Source: a virus. Taken from it: DNA of 64,000 nt. Made by a program: the position numbers and the translations under genes. The notes below the pieces were generated by a model, which made no database searches, was not told where the DNA came from, and saw nothing but the letters and a program-made list of their open reading frames with translations. Each line of letters begins with the position of its first letter. Within the stretch, counting starts at the first letter, position 1. The stretch is from positions 62,001-126,000 of the IMG/VR virus record IMGVR_UViG_3300044673_000278. One strand, given 5' to 3'. Positions 8,511 through 16,479 of the stretch are shown here, piece by piece.

Positions 8511-8888
8511 ATGGGCAATAACTTATTTGAAAAGCTGACTGAAAAATACCCGTTTATAACGCTGTGCATATATGCCAACGTTGAATACATAGGTGTAGTA
8601 CAAAACAGAGATGATGCTGTGACCACTATCTACGACTTTGGTGCAGTGCAAAGTCAGCAAGACAAGTTGGATTTCCTAGAACTGGCCAGTCAATGGTGGT
8701 GGGAAAGCAACAGATCTATACCCATCAACATATTCTTACGCGGTGATTGGGACCGTTTCAAAGGCACCTTGCGTACCTTCTCAAACAAAGATCTTGAAAT
8801 CTTACACGGGCCTATATGCAGCCTTCAAGACATAGCCCGCAAAAAATCTAAACGCAAATCAATTACGCTGGTTCGTCGCATGGACTGA
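8511..8888 (+). CDS. Conserved T4-like phage hypothetical protein (125 aa)
   Basis: A soluble alpha/beta protein with the segment WWWESNRSIPINIFLRGDW (about residues 62-80) and a basic C terminus (RKKSKRKSITLVRR). I recall the same pattern in marine T4-like phages, where it has no assigned function. It is a single plus-strand gene transcribed from a perfect TATAAATA box placed directly at its start codon. Its end overlaps the end of the mini-DnaE gene by 26 bases (convergent). Confidence 0.8.
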   Translation: MGNNLFEKLTEKYPFITLCIYANVEYIGVVQNRDDAVTTIYDFGAVQSQQDKLDFLELASQWWWESNRSIPINIFLRGDWDRFKGTLRTFSNKDLEILHGPICSLQDIARKKSKRKSITLVRRMD

Positions 8889-9441
8889 GCAGATTCATAT
8901 GCAATGCCACAAGCCTTGCGTATGATACAGCATGTGACTTCTTGAACACAAATCCGCGGCTGGCATCTCCATCCCATACTGACGCAAATACTTCTGCCCA
9001 AGGCCTACGTTGCAAGTGTGCTTTGCCCGGACGAATAATACTGATAAATGCAGCCATTCTGGGAATAGAGTCGGGTCGCATTTGTTGCAGCAAATCTGTG
9101 TAGTTTCCTACGTGTACCAATTGAGCAGCCCAGGCACTGTCAGTCCATAAACGCTGCCAATCGGGTGTTTGTGCTAGCACTTGTTCATAATGCTCAGGAC
9201 TCTGCACCAAACTGTACACACTCATATTCAGCAAGTCGATTTTGAAATAGCCACGCTGTTCTGCTGTTTCATAGTCCAGTGCTGCACATCCATGCACAGG
9301 ATCTTGTGGTATGTCAGTGACATAGATGCCCGAGTTATGATGCCGCGGTCGTCCATTGACTTCTAGGCGTGCAGGTACATGGCGGATCAACGCCAGCAAT
9401 TTATCCCTGTCGGGCATGTCGATGTCAATGTCTGCACTCAT
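8863..9441 (-). CDS. Mini DnaE-like protein (DNA polymerase III alpha palm motifs in 192 aa)
   Basis: Motifs of bacterial DnaE appear in the correct order in a protein of only 192 residues. DIDIDMPDR (4-12) matches PDFDVDF, which carries two catalytic Asp in DnaE. RHHNSGIYVTD (33-43) matches the KHAGGVVIAP segment. GYFKIDLLNMSVYSL (64-78) matches GLVKFDFLGLRTLT with the third catalytic Asp (D69). MRPDSIPRMAAFISIIRPG (121-139) matches the PD-IALVALFRPG block. FKKSHAVSYA (166-175) matches FNKSHSAAYA. There is no PHP, beta-clamp or OB domain. The start overlaps the upstream stop (ATGA), and the frame is intact. Polymerase activity is inference; a regulatory or decoy role is possible. Confidence 0.8.
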   Translation of the reverse strand: MSADIDIDMPDRDKLLALIRHVPARLEVNGRPRHHNSGIYVTDIPQDPVHGCAALDYETAEQRGYFKIDLLNMSVYSLVQSPEHYEQVLAQTPDWQRLWTDSAWAAQLVHVGNYTDLLQQMRPDSIPRMAAFISIIRPGKAHLQRRPWAEVFASVWDGDASRGFVFKKSHAVSYARLVALHMNLLSPCDEPA

Positions 9442-10199
9442 AACTTTTCCAATTGAGGTATAATAATTTTTTCTGCAAAGGCTCTGTGTGCGTCCACTGA
9501 ATAATGACCAATCAAGGGTTGATCCTTAAAATCGATAGGCTCAAATCCTTGCTGATGGCACCAAGTTGTAAAACTGAACTTTTCAAAGTCAAAAAAGTTT
9601 TCTTCGCTGAGCTGTGATTTAAAAAAGTCCAGTAAATATTCTTCTTTCAGTTCCTCAGACATTGGTCCTTGAAAAATTAAAAATTTAATATCCAACTGTT
9701 TCATCAAAGTCTGAAACATCACAAGATCACACATGAGATTTATGCGTTCTGCATACGGGCTGTAGTAGTATGCACGACCTTGATAGTATTTGTCAAGAAA
9801 ATCATTTTGGTACTTGTTTGCAATCTGTTTTCCTCCCAACAACAAATCTCGCCAATTGTTTTTATGGGAAAACATGTGAGGACAAAAGTTAGACTCTGCC
9901 GGATCGGCGTTTGTTACATCTTCGTGCCATAATTCAAACCTTAATTCAAAAGACAACGAAATCAATGCAATTATTTTTTGTTCCGGATTCAACTGTCTTT
10001 GCTGAATTAGATCATGCACAGAAGTTCTGACGATGCGTCTATTACAGCTTCCCCTGATTGCATTATTAATCACAAACCCATTGAGATGCTGCCCAACCAC
10101 GTGAGCATAGGTATTTTCTTTAAGCGCAGGAAAAAAATTTTGATCGCTGTAACTGTCACCGTTACAATAAACCAGCGGATGATCGTTCATTTTGTACAC
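9438..10199 (-). CDS. SGNH/GDSL-like hydrolase (DUF6071 type)
   Basis: Block I is YCNGDSYSD near residues 11-19, where the Ser after GDS is the predicted nucleophile. A Gly/Asn block (GSCNRRI) follows near residue 50, and the C terminus has SVDAHRAF, which fits the catalytic Asp-x-x-His pair. At 253 residues it fits the family. There is no signal peptide, so it acts in the cytoplasm or on the virion. Such enzymes deacylate sugars or lipids; here a role in trimming surface glycan acyl groups is inference. It is one of four SGNH-like genes in this window and is translationally coupled to the mini-DnaE gene (4-base overlap). Confidence 0.75.
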   Translation of the reverse strand: MYKMNDHPLVYCNGDSYSDQNFFPALKENTYAHVVGQHLNGFVINNAIRGSCNRRIVRTSVHDLIQQRQLNPEQKIIALISLSFELRFELWHEDVTNADPAESNFCPHMFSHKNNWRDLLLGGKQIANKYQNDFLDKYYQGRAYYYSPYAERINLMCDLVMFQTLMKQLDIKFLIFQGPMSEELKEEYLLDFFKSQLSEENFFDFEKFSFTTWCHQQGFEPIDFKDQPLIGHYSVDAHRAFAEKIIIPQLEKL

Positions 10200-10223
10200 A
10201 GTTCTATAGTCATAACGGCACGT

Positions 10224-11363
10224 TCATGCTCTAGTAGGGAAATAATCTTGTCTGGTCCCGGTCCTATCCAGATCAGTGGTTACACAGTGTATGCCGCCAT
10301 CCCAAAAATATCTGTGCCTAAGTGGAACCACATGCGGAGTCATTCCGTATCTCCCCAGCGCATCAAATACAGATTTGTTGTAGTTGAAAACTATGACATT
10401 TTTTGGATCGACGATCAACATATTGACATCAAATACTGTTTCCTCCACATACCCTGTCCAATGCTTTAGCCATTGCTCTACCACGTTGATGACATCTTGA
10501 TCGTGTTCAAAACCTGGTATCCACCAACGACCGTTGTTTTTCTGTTTTAAATGAAGAAAAGAACTAACTTTTTCCCAGCTCTGACTTGGTAGGTATACTA
10601 CTTCCCATCCAGGGAACGTGTCTGCATATGTGGGCACGTCTTTAAGACTAATGATCAAGCCTGGCGCAACTGGACAGAATACACCATCGCTATGACCTCC
10701 TGTATTGACTACATGATTTCTAGTGGTAGTGAACTCTGAGTCTATCAATTTCTGATACTGTTGTCTATCTTGAGTGTACGAATCTGTACCAAAATACAAA
10801 TCTTTACCAACCCTGGTTATTAAAGCTCCAGGTGCTGTACTGATCCGCTGATTGCTTACAATCTTATTTCCTGATTTTTCTATTGTATCAAATATTTTAT
10901 CATAACTTGAATAAAATTTCTGAAATTTTGATAGATTGTGTAACTCGTTGCATTCATCTTGAATTCGCTGTGGCAACGAATTGAACTCTTCAACAGAAGT
11001 ACATTTTGGCCAAGACGGATCTTTGACTGCTTCGTAAAATTTCTCAATGTTCAGTTGATAACCTTTGTAAAAAACTTCGCCTATCATGATCATGTGATCC
11101 CTGGGCGTCATTGGTGGAGGCAAATATTTGCCGCCTATAAAGATATCTTTGAACTCAGGAAGCTCGGGCCTCAAAACTCTAACGCCAAATTCTTCGAGCT
11201 TTTTAATTAATAGTTGATAGTCTTCTTCGGTTTCCTGTGCTATCTTCTCAAACAGTTTTCTTACATGTGGTTTAGTTATCCACTGATAGTATTCGGGTGG
11301 GTATGTTTGTCCTACCACACACAATTTTAAAGGATCCCAGTGCTGATATACGCTTAATGTCAT
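10224..11363 (-). CDS. Amidinotransferase (glycine/inosamine amidinotransferase-like)
   Basis: The family moves the amidino group of arginine to an amine acceptor through a covalent Cys intermediate. Family signatures are visible: PPPMTPRDHMIMIG (82-95), GGHSDGVFCPVAPGLI (222-237) with H224 and D226, FDVNMLIVDP (311-320), and DGGIHCVT (355-362) with the predicted nucleophile C360. At 379 residues it is near the usual size (about 350-420). It overlaps the upstream 117-residue gene by ATGA. The acceptor is unknown; glycine, an amino-sugar or a modified base are all possible. Arginine-deiminase-type chemistry is an alternative. Confidence 0.8.
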   Translation of the reverse strand: MTLSVYQHWDPLKLCVVGQTYPPEYYQWITKPHVRKLFEKIAQETEEDYQLLIKKLEEFGVRVLRPELPEFKDIFIGGKYLPPPMTPRDHMIMIGEVFYKGYQLNIEKFYEAVKDPSWPKCTSVEEFNSLPQRIQDECNELHNLSKFQKFYSSYDKIFDTIEKSGNKIVSNQRISTAPGALITRVGKDLYFGTDSYTQDRQQYQKLIDSEFTTTRNHVVNTGGHSDGVFCPVAPGLIISLKDVPTYADTFPGWEVVYLPSQSWEKVSSFLHLKQKNNGRWWIPGFEHDQDVINVVEQWLKHWTGYVEETVFDVNMLIVDPKNVIVFNYNKSVFDALGRYGMTPHVVPLRHRYFWDGGIHCVTTDLDRTGTRQDYFPTRA

Positions 11364-11713
11364 TTTGTATCAGTGTCGCACAATGCCACAGCAATACGCA
11401 CAGCATCTTCTGCACGATCACGAGCCAACAATGCATCAGCCACAGTGGGATGCTTTTTCGCCATCGCCAGCATGTGTTTTTCTTCTTCCATTTTGCGGCG
11501 TGCCCATTGCACAGTTTCCATGGTAAGCCCGTCAAGTTCGATTTGTGGATAGCTTGATTGCATGGGCAACCATGAGCTGCCGTCATACACTTCGAGATTG
11601 CTACCGGTGTAGCGAACCATGCCCGCACTGGGACGACTCATGTCAACATATGGTTGATTGTAGATATTGCCCGAAATGTGTATACCCGGCCCGCTTGTGA
11701 TATTTCTAATCAT
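11360..11713 (-). CDS. Conserved hypothetical protein, possible virion component (117 aa)
   Basis: Residues 1-55 are a small beta segment (GMVRYTGSNLEVYDGSSWLPM) of the kind seen in tail-fibre tips; residues 60-117 are a charged helix. Function unknown. It is in an operon-like run between the zinc-finger protein (1-base gap) and the amidinotransferase (ATGA overlap). Confidence 0.7.
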   Translation of the reverse strand: MIRNITSGPGIHISGNIYNQPYVDMSRPSAGMVRYTGSNLEVYDGSSWLPMQSSYPQIELDGLTMETVQWARRKMEEEKHMLAMAKKHPTVADALLARDRAEDAVRIAVALCDTDTK

Positions 11714-11714
11714 A

Positions 11715-12389
11715 TTACCATCCTGCTGTTGTTAGTATTTCTCTAGCATAGGCTAGATCTTCTGCACTGGAATCAAACTTGCTTTGCCACACATCACTGT
11801 TGATGTAGGGCCACACAATCTGTAGTTGCTCTGAACTCAACTGTGTCAAGAACTCTTGTCCAGATTCTGAATTGTAAATTACCCAAGGACTGATACGTCC
11901 TGTGGTAATAGCATGGCACGTACCGTTTGCACTGCCATATCTCAAACAATCCTGTGGCCTTGCAGCATTGCGTTCTGCCCAGTCTATGCTGTATTCTACA
12001 CTGCGAGCCAAGGCGTCTGCAACTGATTCGGCCTGCAAGTACCAAATCAAATACTCTGTGTAGATTCGATCACTGCACCATTGATCAATTTTCTTTTGGT
12101 TTTTCAGCAACCAATCGATCATTCTGGCCGGATTGATCACCACCGTGTCCACACAGTAACGTCCGAACTTTACAAATGCTCGGTAGTACGGAGACTCAGC
12201 AAAGTCATCGTAAGTACGTGACTTGGTGCTTTTGTTCATGAGCCTGTAGAACTCAAGATATGCTTGAAACCCAATCTGAACTCCACGTTCGTGCTGTTGC
12301 ATTCTACGCCGCTTGGGCTCGCACATGTGTGCAACAATGGTGCTTTCTCTAGCAAATGTTTTGTGACAGAACTCACACTGGTACGTCAT
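11715..12389 (-). CDS. Conserved T4-like phage protein with N-terminal zinc-finger-like motif
   Basis: About 224 residues from ATG 12389, one base after the upstream stop (TGAAATG); an in-frame start at 12431 is less likely because of overlap. The first residues contain C5-x2-C8 and H21/C23 (YQCEFCHKTFARESTIVAHM), a short zinc-finger-like module. The body is conserved in marine T4-like phages in my memory (SPYYRAFVKFGRYC, TTGRISPWVIYNSESGQ) but has no assigned function. Position next to the gp62-like gene suggests a replication or transcription role (inference). Confidence 0.75.
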   Translation of the reverse strand: MTYQCEFCHKTFARESTIVAHMCEPKRRRMQQHERGVQIGFQAYLEFYRLMNKSTKSRTYDDFAESPYYRAFVKFGRYCVDTVVINPARMIDWLLKNQKKIDQWCSDRIYTEYLIWYLQAESVADALARSVEYSIDWAERNAARPQDCLRYGSANGTCHAITTGRISPWVIYNSESGQEFLTQLSSEQLQIVWPYINSDVWQSKFDSSAEDLAYAREILTTAGW

Positions 12390-12390
12390 T

Positions 12391-12843
12391 TCACTTGCGT
12401 TCTTGGCCTGCAGACTTAAAGTAAGCATCAATTTCTTTCTGTGATACCAACTGCATCATCACATCAATTTCATCGTCTTTGTAAGTGGGATATATTTCTT
12501 GCAGTGCTTTGCGCTTGGCACTGGCCCCGGCTTCTTTTTTCTTGGGCGGGATCCAGTTGTGCTTGGGTGTGCCCATGTCTGGACTCACTGTGGTTGCCAA
12601 CAGCCATTGCAGCTTTTTGTGTGCGGCTGTGTTCACTGCAAAGAAGTGTTTGTTGAGTCGTTCGTTGGTAGAGATCACGTAAAACTCTTGCAGATCACGT
12701 GAACCTTCCACAGCCGAACCCCAACGAATCATGAGATAGGGCGAAAACTTTTTGCGTTCTTCTTCTGTGAGTTCGTCGTAGAATCGTCGATTCTTGCGAT
12801 CGAACTGTCGCATTTCGTTGCCGATGTTTAGTTTATCACTCAT
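12391..12843 (-). CDS. 62: Clamp-loader small subunit, gp62-like
   Basis: A 150-residue helical protein whose pattern resembles cyanophage gp62: an (N/S)P(F/Y)L block (SPYLMIRWGS, 34-43), then NERLNKHFF (60-68), HKKLQWLL (75-82) and a KW/KKKE block near 100. In T4, gp62 joins gp44 to load the gp45 sliding clamp. No gp44 is adjacent here, so the assignment rests on the weak sequence pattern alone. It overlaps the upstream gene by eight bases. Moderately sure. Confidence 0.6.
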   Translation of the reverse strand: MSDKLNIGNEMRQFDRKNRRFYDELTEEERKKFSPYLMIRWGSAVEGSRDLQEFYVISTNERLNKHFFAVNTAAHKKLQWLLATTVSPDMGTPKHNWIPPKKKEAGASAKRKALQEIYPTYKDDEIDVMMQLVSQKEIDAYFKSAGQERK

Positions 12844-13081
12844 TGGGTTTCTTTAGATTATACAACACAAACAGCTTGTCTAGCAACTCCCGCATTTCCG
12901 GATCTGACTCACACATCTGCAATATATCATTCATTTCACTGGCGTATTCACGCATGGCCAGGCTAGTTGGGGTGTCAGTCCAGCCCACCAACTGACGCTT
13001 GGTCTCACCGAACTTACGAGCATATACTCTGTTGTCTACACGCTCATAAACATAGGTTGCGCCCGGAGTCAGTGTACCCAT
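12836..13081 (-). CDS. Conserved small hypothetical protein (81 aa)
   Basis: Begins MGTLTPGATYVYERVDNRVY, a short beta segment, followed by a predicted acidic helix. I recall similar proteins beside replication genes in T4-like phages. Function unknown. It overlaps both neighbours (8 bases with gp62-like, 1 base with the cupin). Confidence 0.75.
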   Translation of the reverse strand: MGTLTPGATYVYERVDNRVYARKFGETKRQLVGWTDTPTSLAMREYASEMNDILQMCESDPEMRELLDKLFVLYNLKKPNE

Positions 13082-13416
13082 TAGTGATTCCTTTTGCCGT
13101 CAAACACACAGTTAAACAACAAGTTCATTTCGCCGTCATTGATCACACGATGAAATGCACCGTCGGGAATTAGTATAACGTCACCAGCATTGACTCTAAA
13201 CTTTTCTTCGTCCACAATCATCATGCCTGTGCCTTGCACAAAGAAATAAACTTCTTCTTGTCCAGCATGACTGTGTCCGCGAGTGGCCTGACCTCGATAC
13301 AGTTTGGTAGAACTCAGCACAAGATTTTTCAGTGTCTTGTTGTCTTTGAGCAAGTAGGTTTCGTTGTCTTTGACAACTTCGCCGCCGACGTCGTGTATAG
13401 TGTATTTGATATTCAT
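13081..13416 (-). CDS. Cupin-domain protein (111 aa)
   Basis: A single-domain cupin. Motif 1 is HSHAGQEEVYFFVQGTG (about 48-64) with His/His/Glu metal ligands, and motif 2 is GDVILIPDGAFHRVIN (about 78-93) with the last His. Cupins of this size bind a metal and act as sugar isomerases/epimerases, dioxygenases or binding proteins; the substrate cannot be read from sequence. There is no signal peptide. It shares a stop/start base with the downstream gene. Confidence 0.85.
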   Translation of the reverse strand: MNIKYTIHDVGGEVVKDNETYLLKDNKTLKNLVLSSTKLYRGQATRGHSHAGQEEVYFFVQGTGMMIVDEEKFRVNAGDVILIPDGAFHRVINDGEMNLLFNCVFDGKRNH

Positions 13417-13417
13417 G

Positions 13418-13918
13418 TTACCAGGCCTTGTTGTAATCTACAATTTCACAGTTGCGACTGACATCTTTGACAAAGTAAACACACGCAGGTTTATCGCCGT
13501 CGTCAAGAGGTACAGCCAACATCTGTCCATTTTTTAACTTGGGTGCATACCAGTTTACTTCGTGATACACATCCAGGATCTCGATGTCTGGAAAACTGGG
13601 TCTAAAGCTCGAAAGAGGATTGAATTCAAATACCTTGAATCCTCGATCATTGATTGATGTCAATGGTAGCACTTCTAGGTCACCAATCTCAGGTTCACCA
13701 ATTAAGATTTGCCAGTCCATAGGCATGCGGATTGTGTTGTGACCTATTCTCAGTACCAGTGCAGGAGATGTAAAGCTCTCTAAAAATATCAAGGGTATAA
13801 AGTGATAGTCCGGGTCTGCTGGATTGGAATTATCTAATATAGCAAAACGCATGTCATCTATTTCATCGGGCAAATGATCTAGATCATAATGTTGATTGTC
13901 TAAGGTTAATATACGCAT
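13418..13918 (-). CDS. Conserved T4-like phage hypothetical protein (166 aa)
   Basis: A soluble alpha/beta protein (MRILTLDNQHYDLDHLPDEI...), common in my memory next to replication genes in marine T4-like phages. The segment MPMDWQILIGEPEIGDLEVL is its most distinctive part. No catalytic motif is recognised. It is followed by the cupin with a one-base gap. Confidence 0.75.
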   Translation of the reverse strand: MRILTLDNQHYDLDHLPDEIDDMRFAILDNSNPADPDYHFIPLIFLESFTSPALVLRIGHNTIRMPMDWQILIGEPEIGDLEVLPLTSINDRGFKVFEFNPLSSFRPSFPDIEILDVYHEVNWYAPKLKNGQMLAVPLDDGDKPACVYFVKDVSRNCEIVDYNKAW

Positions 13919-13938
13919 ATGGTTTTATTTTACTTGGT

Positions 13939-14634
13939 TCATTTCACATTGTCAACAATTTTACGATGTATGTTGGCAGCAATGATCTCCTGAGTTGCTC
14001 GGTCAGTATGAAATGGGGAGTCGTAATCTCTGTTGGCAGCACTAAAATCGTATGCTGCTTGTCCAATGTCTGCATCTTTGAAATTCAATGGCAAGATTCC
14101 TGTGGCTTGAATTCGATTGTGCCAGTACTCAAAAACCCACTCGTCGCGTTGAGCACAAACTGAATCATTGTACATGTATTTGAGATATAGTTTAACTGCT
14201 TTGATCTGCTCAGCAGTTAAATTAAAAAATGGGTTGTTTTCAAGGTCTTGCCACACTGTACTGACTACCATACCTCCGTCGGTTTCTACATCGTCAAACG
14301 AGCCAACATACGGTGTGCCAGAGCTAGAGTAACAAGGATTGTAGTATATGAAGTTTTTTAGAGGAGCATGTTGATTATAAAATTTATCTTTTAAATATAC
14401 CTCGACCCTGCTGCTCCAAGTTTTTCCATACACAATTACACTGGGATTGAGTTTCAAAGCCTGATCAATTTGAAACCAAATAGCAGTATTGCTCATGCCT
14501 CCGTGTGCAAGATTCGTTACTTCGTAACCGTACTGGTCTTCTAGTATCTGACTAAAATGAGCCCTGGGCCCAGTGGTCTGAATTGTTTGAACAGTGCTGG
14601 CACAAAAACTATCGCCGCATACAACGATCTTCAT
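13939..14634 (-). CDS. SGNH-like hydrolase
   Basis: About 231 residues from ATG 14634, which overlaps the UvsW stop (ATGA). Block I is IVVCGDSFCAST near the N terminus with the predicted Ser nucleophile, followed by NLAHGGMSNTA (Gly block II) and a late DSPFHTDRATQEI segment that could give the catalytic His. It is related in plan to the other SGNH genes at 9438, 37274 and 53676. No signal peptide. Substrate unknown. Confidence 0.7.
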   Translation of the reverse strand: MKIVVCGDSFCASTVQTIQTTGPRAHFSQILEDQYGYEVTNLAHGGMSNTAIWFQIDQALKLNPSVIVYGKTWSSRVEVYLKDKFYNQHAPLKNFIYYNPCYSSSGTPYVGSFDDVETDGGMVVSTVWQDLENNPFFNLTAEQIKAVKLYLKYMYNDSVCAQRDEWVFEYWHNRIQATGILPLNFKDADIGQAAYDFSAANRDYDSPFHTDRATQEIIAANIHRKIVDNVK

Positions 14635-16100
14635 GCCAGTTTCATCCACTCTAGTTTTTCAGCAGTAAACGGGTAGTTGGCTTCCTTGTAGTAGGCCTTG
14701 CGCTTGGTCAAATGGCGCTTGGCGAACTTGCATGTTGAAGTTATGTCCCAAATTTCTACGTGGTCTTTGTCCTCGGCTTTGCGGATACCACGACCGATAC
14801 TTTGAATAACCCGCACAAAACTCTTTCCTGGCTCCACCAGAACCAAGTTAAAGATCCTAGGTATGTTAATGCCCACAGCAGCCACACCGTATGTTGCCAC
14901 AATGATTTTGTCTGTTGCTTCGGCCACTGATTCGTATTCTGTTTGCCTGTCTTTGGATTTGGTTGCGCCAGAAACAAACACTGCACGATCACCCAGTCGT
15001 TCAACCAAGGCGTGTCCAGCAGCTACACGATCCACCAAGACCAGGGTATTGCCAGTTTCGTTGACCTGTTGAATCAGTGCTGCCATTGCGTCCAACCTGC
15101 CAGACTCTTCCAACAGGTATTTTAACTCACTTTGATAGTCTTTGAACTCTACATGGTCCACCAACTGCACAATATTCACATGGCACTGTGCCAGTACACC
15201 TTGCTGTTGTAGTTCGTTGGCTGACAGTTTGCTAACAACAGGACCCAAGCTGACCAGCAGTGCTTGGCTTTCGAACTTCTCTTTGGGCACTGTGCCTGTG
15301 AGGCCCCAGCGAATTGGCACTCTCGCCATTACACCTGTGAGCAAGGTTTTTAGTGCATCAGCTTTGGCCATGTGTACTTCGTCAACCATGACGCATACTA
15401 CATCTTCAATGAAGTCTTGTATGGTGATGTCTGCTACACCGTTCTTGGTATTCTTCATCAGCACGTTGAGGCTTTGCCATGTGCAGATGGTGTGTCTGTG
15501 CCCGTGTTCTTTTCTATCGCCAAAGTACACACCCACGTCCAGGCCAACGTTGCGATAGTCTTTTTCTGTTTGTCGCACAAGATCTTTGTTGGGCACAATC
15601 ACTATGCTACGACCAAATGGCTCCACTGCGGCGCTCAGCGTGGCAGTCATGATTGTTTTGCCTGCACCCGTGGCCACTTCCTGAATGCTCTGTGGATTTT
15701 CCAAGAAGTTGTTGACAATCTCCACCTGATAGTCGCGCAACATAATAGGCTGTCCTTCTGCAGGATGCCCTTTGGGCCATGTCTTGTGTGCCCAGCTGTG
15801 TTCTGTTACTTGTGTAAATTCAAATGTGTTGCTGTAGTCTCGTTGATCATCTAAGTCAATGTCGTATCCCAACTGCTCTAGCACAGGAACGATATCCGGC
15901 AAGAGATTTGTAAAGGTACTTCCGCCCAGTTGGAAATAGCTGACTTTGCCGTCCCAGCGTCCTAGCCTCACAGCAGGAAGGTAACGTGCATATGGCACAT
16001 CGTATTTGAAAGCGTTTACTAAACGTTTGCGAGCGTCAAGATCCAATCCTTCGATTTTGATGTTAACCTCGTCCTTGATAACTATGGTTGCTTGTTTCAT
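14631..16100 (-). CDS. uvsW: UvsW-type DNA/RNA helicase (SF2)
   Basis: 489 residues from ATG 16100, close to T4 UvsW (503). The SF2 motifs are clear: motif I ATGAGKT (143-149), motif II DEVH (239-242), and motif VI QSIGRGIRK near the end. The N-terminal 100 residues carry the small UvsW nucleic-acid-binding domain (VRLGRWDGKVSYF). In T4, UvsW unwinds R-loops and remodels branched recombination intermediates, shutting off origin replication. The ORF extends to 16184, but the ATG at 16100 lies seven bases after the -10 box of a sigma70 promoter. Confidence 0.93.
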   Translation of the reverse strand: MKQATIVIKDEVNIKIEGLDLDARKRLVNAFKYDVPYARYLPAVRLGRWDGKVSYFQLGGSTFTNLLPDIVPVLEQLGYDIDLDDQRDYSNTFEFTQVTEHSWAHKTWPKGHPAEGQPIMLRDYQVEIVNNFLENPQSIQEVATGAGKTIMTATLSAAVEPFGRSIVIVPNKDLVRQTEKDYRNVGLDVGVYFGDRKEHGHRHTICTWQSLNVLMKNTKNGVADITIQDFIEDVVCVMVDEVHMAKADALKTLLTGVMARVPIRWGLTGTVPKEKFESQALLVSLGPVVSKLSANELQQQGVLAQCHVNIVQLVDHVEFKDYQSELKYLLEESGRLDAMAALIQQVNETGNTLVLVDRVAAGHALVERLGDRAVFVSGATKSKDRQTEYESVAEATDKIIVATYGVAAVGINIPRIFNLVLVEPGKSFVRVIQSIGRGIRKAEDKDHVEIWDITSTCKFAKRHLTKRKAYYKEANYPFTAEKLEWMKLA

Positions 16101-16107
16101 TGATACA

Positions 16108-16136
16108 AGTATATAGTTATCTTGCACAAAAGTCAA
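16108..16136 (-). promoter_or_regulatory. Early sigma70-type promoter for uvsW
   Basis: -35 TTGACT (16131-16136), 17-base spacer, -10 TATACT (16108-16113), minus strand; seven bases to the uvsW ATG, no Shine-Dalgarno. The -35 overlaps the T-tract of the upstream terminator. Confidence 0.75.
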
Positions 16137-16160
16137 AAAAGCAGGCACCGAAGTGCCTGC
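16135..16160 (-). terminator. Rho-independent terminator
   Basis: Perfect 8-bp stem GCAGGCAC/GTGCCTGC (16141-16148, 16153-16160), CGAA/TTCG tetraloop, then six T on the minus strand. It ends the small-gene early operon before uvsW. Confidence 0.9.
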
Positions 16161-16167
16161 TGTAAAG

Positions 16168-16201
16168 CCCAGGGCCGGAGCCAACCGTTTGTTGCCCTGG
16201 G
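16168..16201. repeat. Inverted repeat (possible structured RNA)
   Basis: CCCAGGGC (16168-16175) pairs with GCCCTGGG (16194-16201) across an 18-base loop. It sits between the 36-residue gene and the terminator, so it would be a 3' UTR stem-loop. It is not a tRNA: no D or T arm can be drawn. Confidence 0.5.
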
Positions 16202-16206
16202 AAAAC

Positions 16207-16317
16207 TTAACTCATGTCCGCTACACGAACATCAAATCCTGACTCTGTGTATGTATCTGCTTCACTGGCGTCATCTACAGAAAACAAGAACAAATCACCA
16301 TCCCAAATCTCGTACAT
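16207..16317 (-). CDS. Acidic microprotein (36 aa)
   Basis: Reads MYEIWDGDLFLFSVDDASEA... to VRVADMS and stop. A strong AAGGAG ribosome binding site lies upstream, which is the main support for translation. Acidic and soluble; function unknown. It is the last gene of the small early operon. Confidence 0.65.
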   Translation of the reverse strand: MYEIWDGDLFLFSVDDASEADTYTESGFDVRVADMS

Positions 16318-16326
16318 ACTGTCTCC

Positions 16327-16479
16327 TTAAAAAATGGCATTTGCGGCGGCCGCAGCATTCCACGCACTGAAAAAAATATTCATCCAGCCTAGCTTGTTGT
16401 TGCCGGCTTCAAAGTCTCGTTCAGCCCATTTCCACATCAGCCAAGCAAGAAAAATATTGATCACAACCCAAAAGCTCAT
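16327..16479 (-). CDS. Small membrane-type protein (50 aa)
   Basis: Starts MSFWVVINIFLAWLMWKWAE with a hydrophobic N-terminal segment and ends in an Ala-rich run (NAAAAANAIF). The start overlaps the upstream stop (ATGA). Probably one membrane segment; function unknown. Confidence 0.6.
   Translation of the reverse strand: MSFWVVINIFLAWLMWKWAERDFEAGNNKLGWMNIFFSAWNAAAAANAIF

Noticed and set aside
8863-9441. Reading the DnaE-like gene as a decayed fragment of a full polymerase
   Set aside because: The frame is intact, has overlapping start/stop coupling and keeps all three catalytic Asp motifs, with no leftover PHP or C-terminal sequence nearby.
16168-16201. Possible tRNA fragment
   Set aside because: Only one stem (CCCAGGGC/GCCCTGGG) is present and no cloverleaf or CCA-proximal T arm can be drawn; it is listed as an inverted repeat instead.
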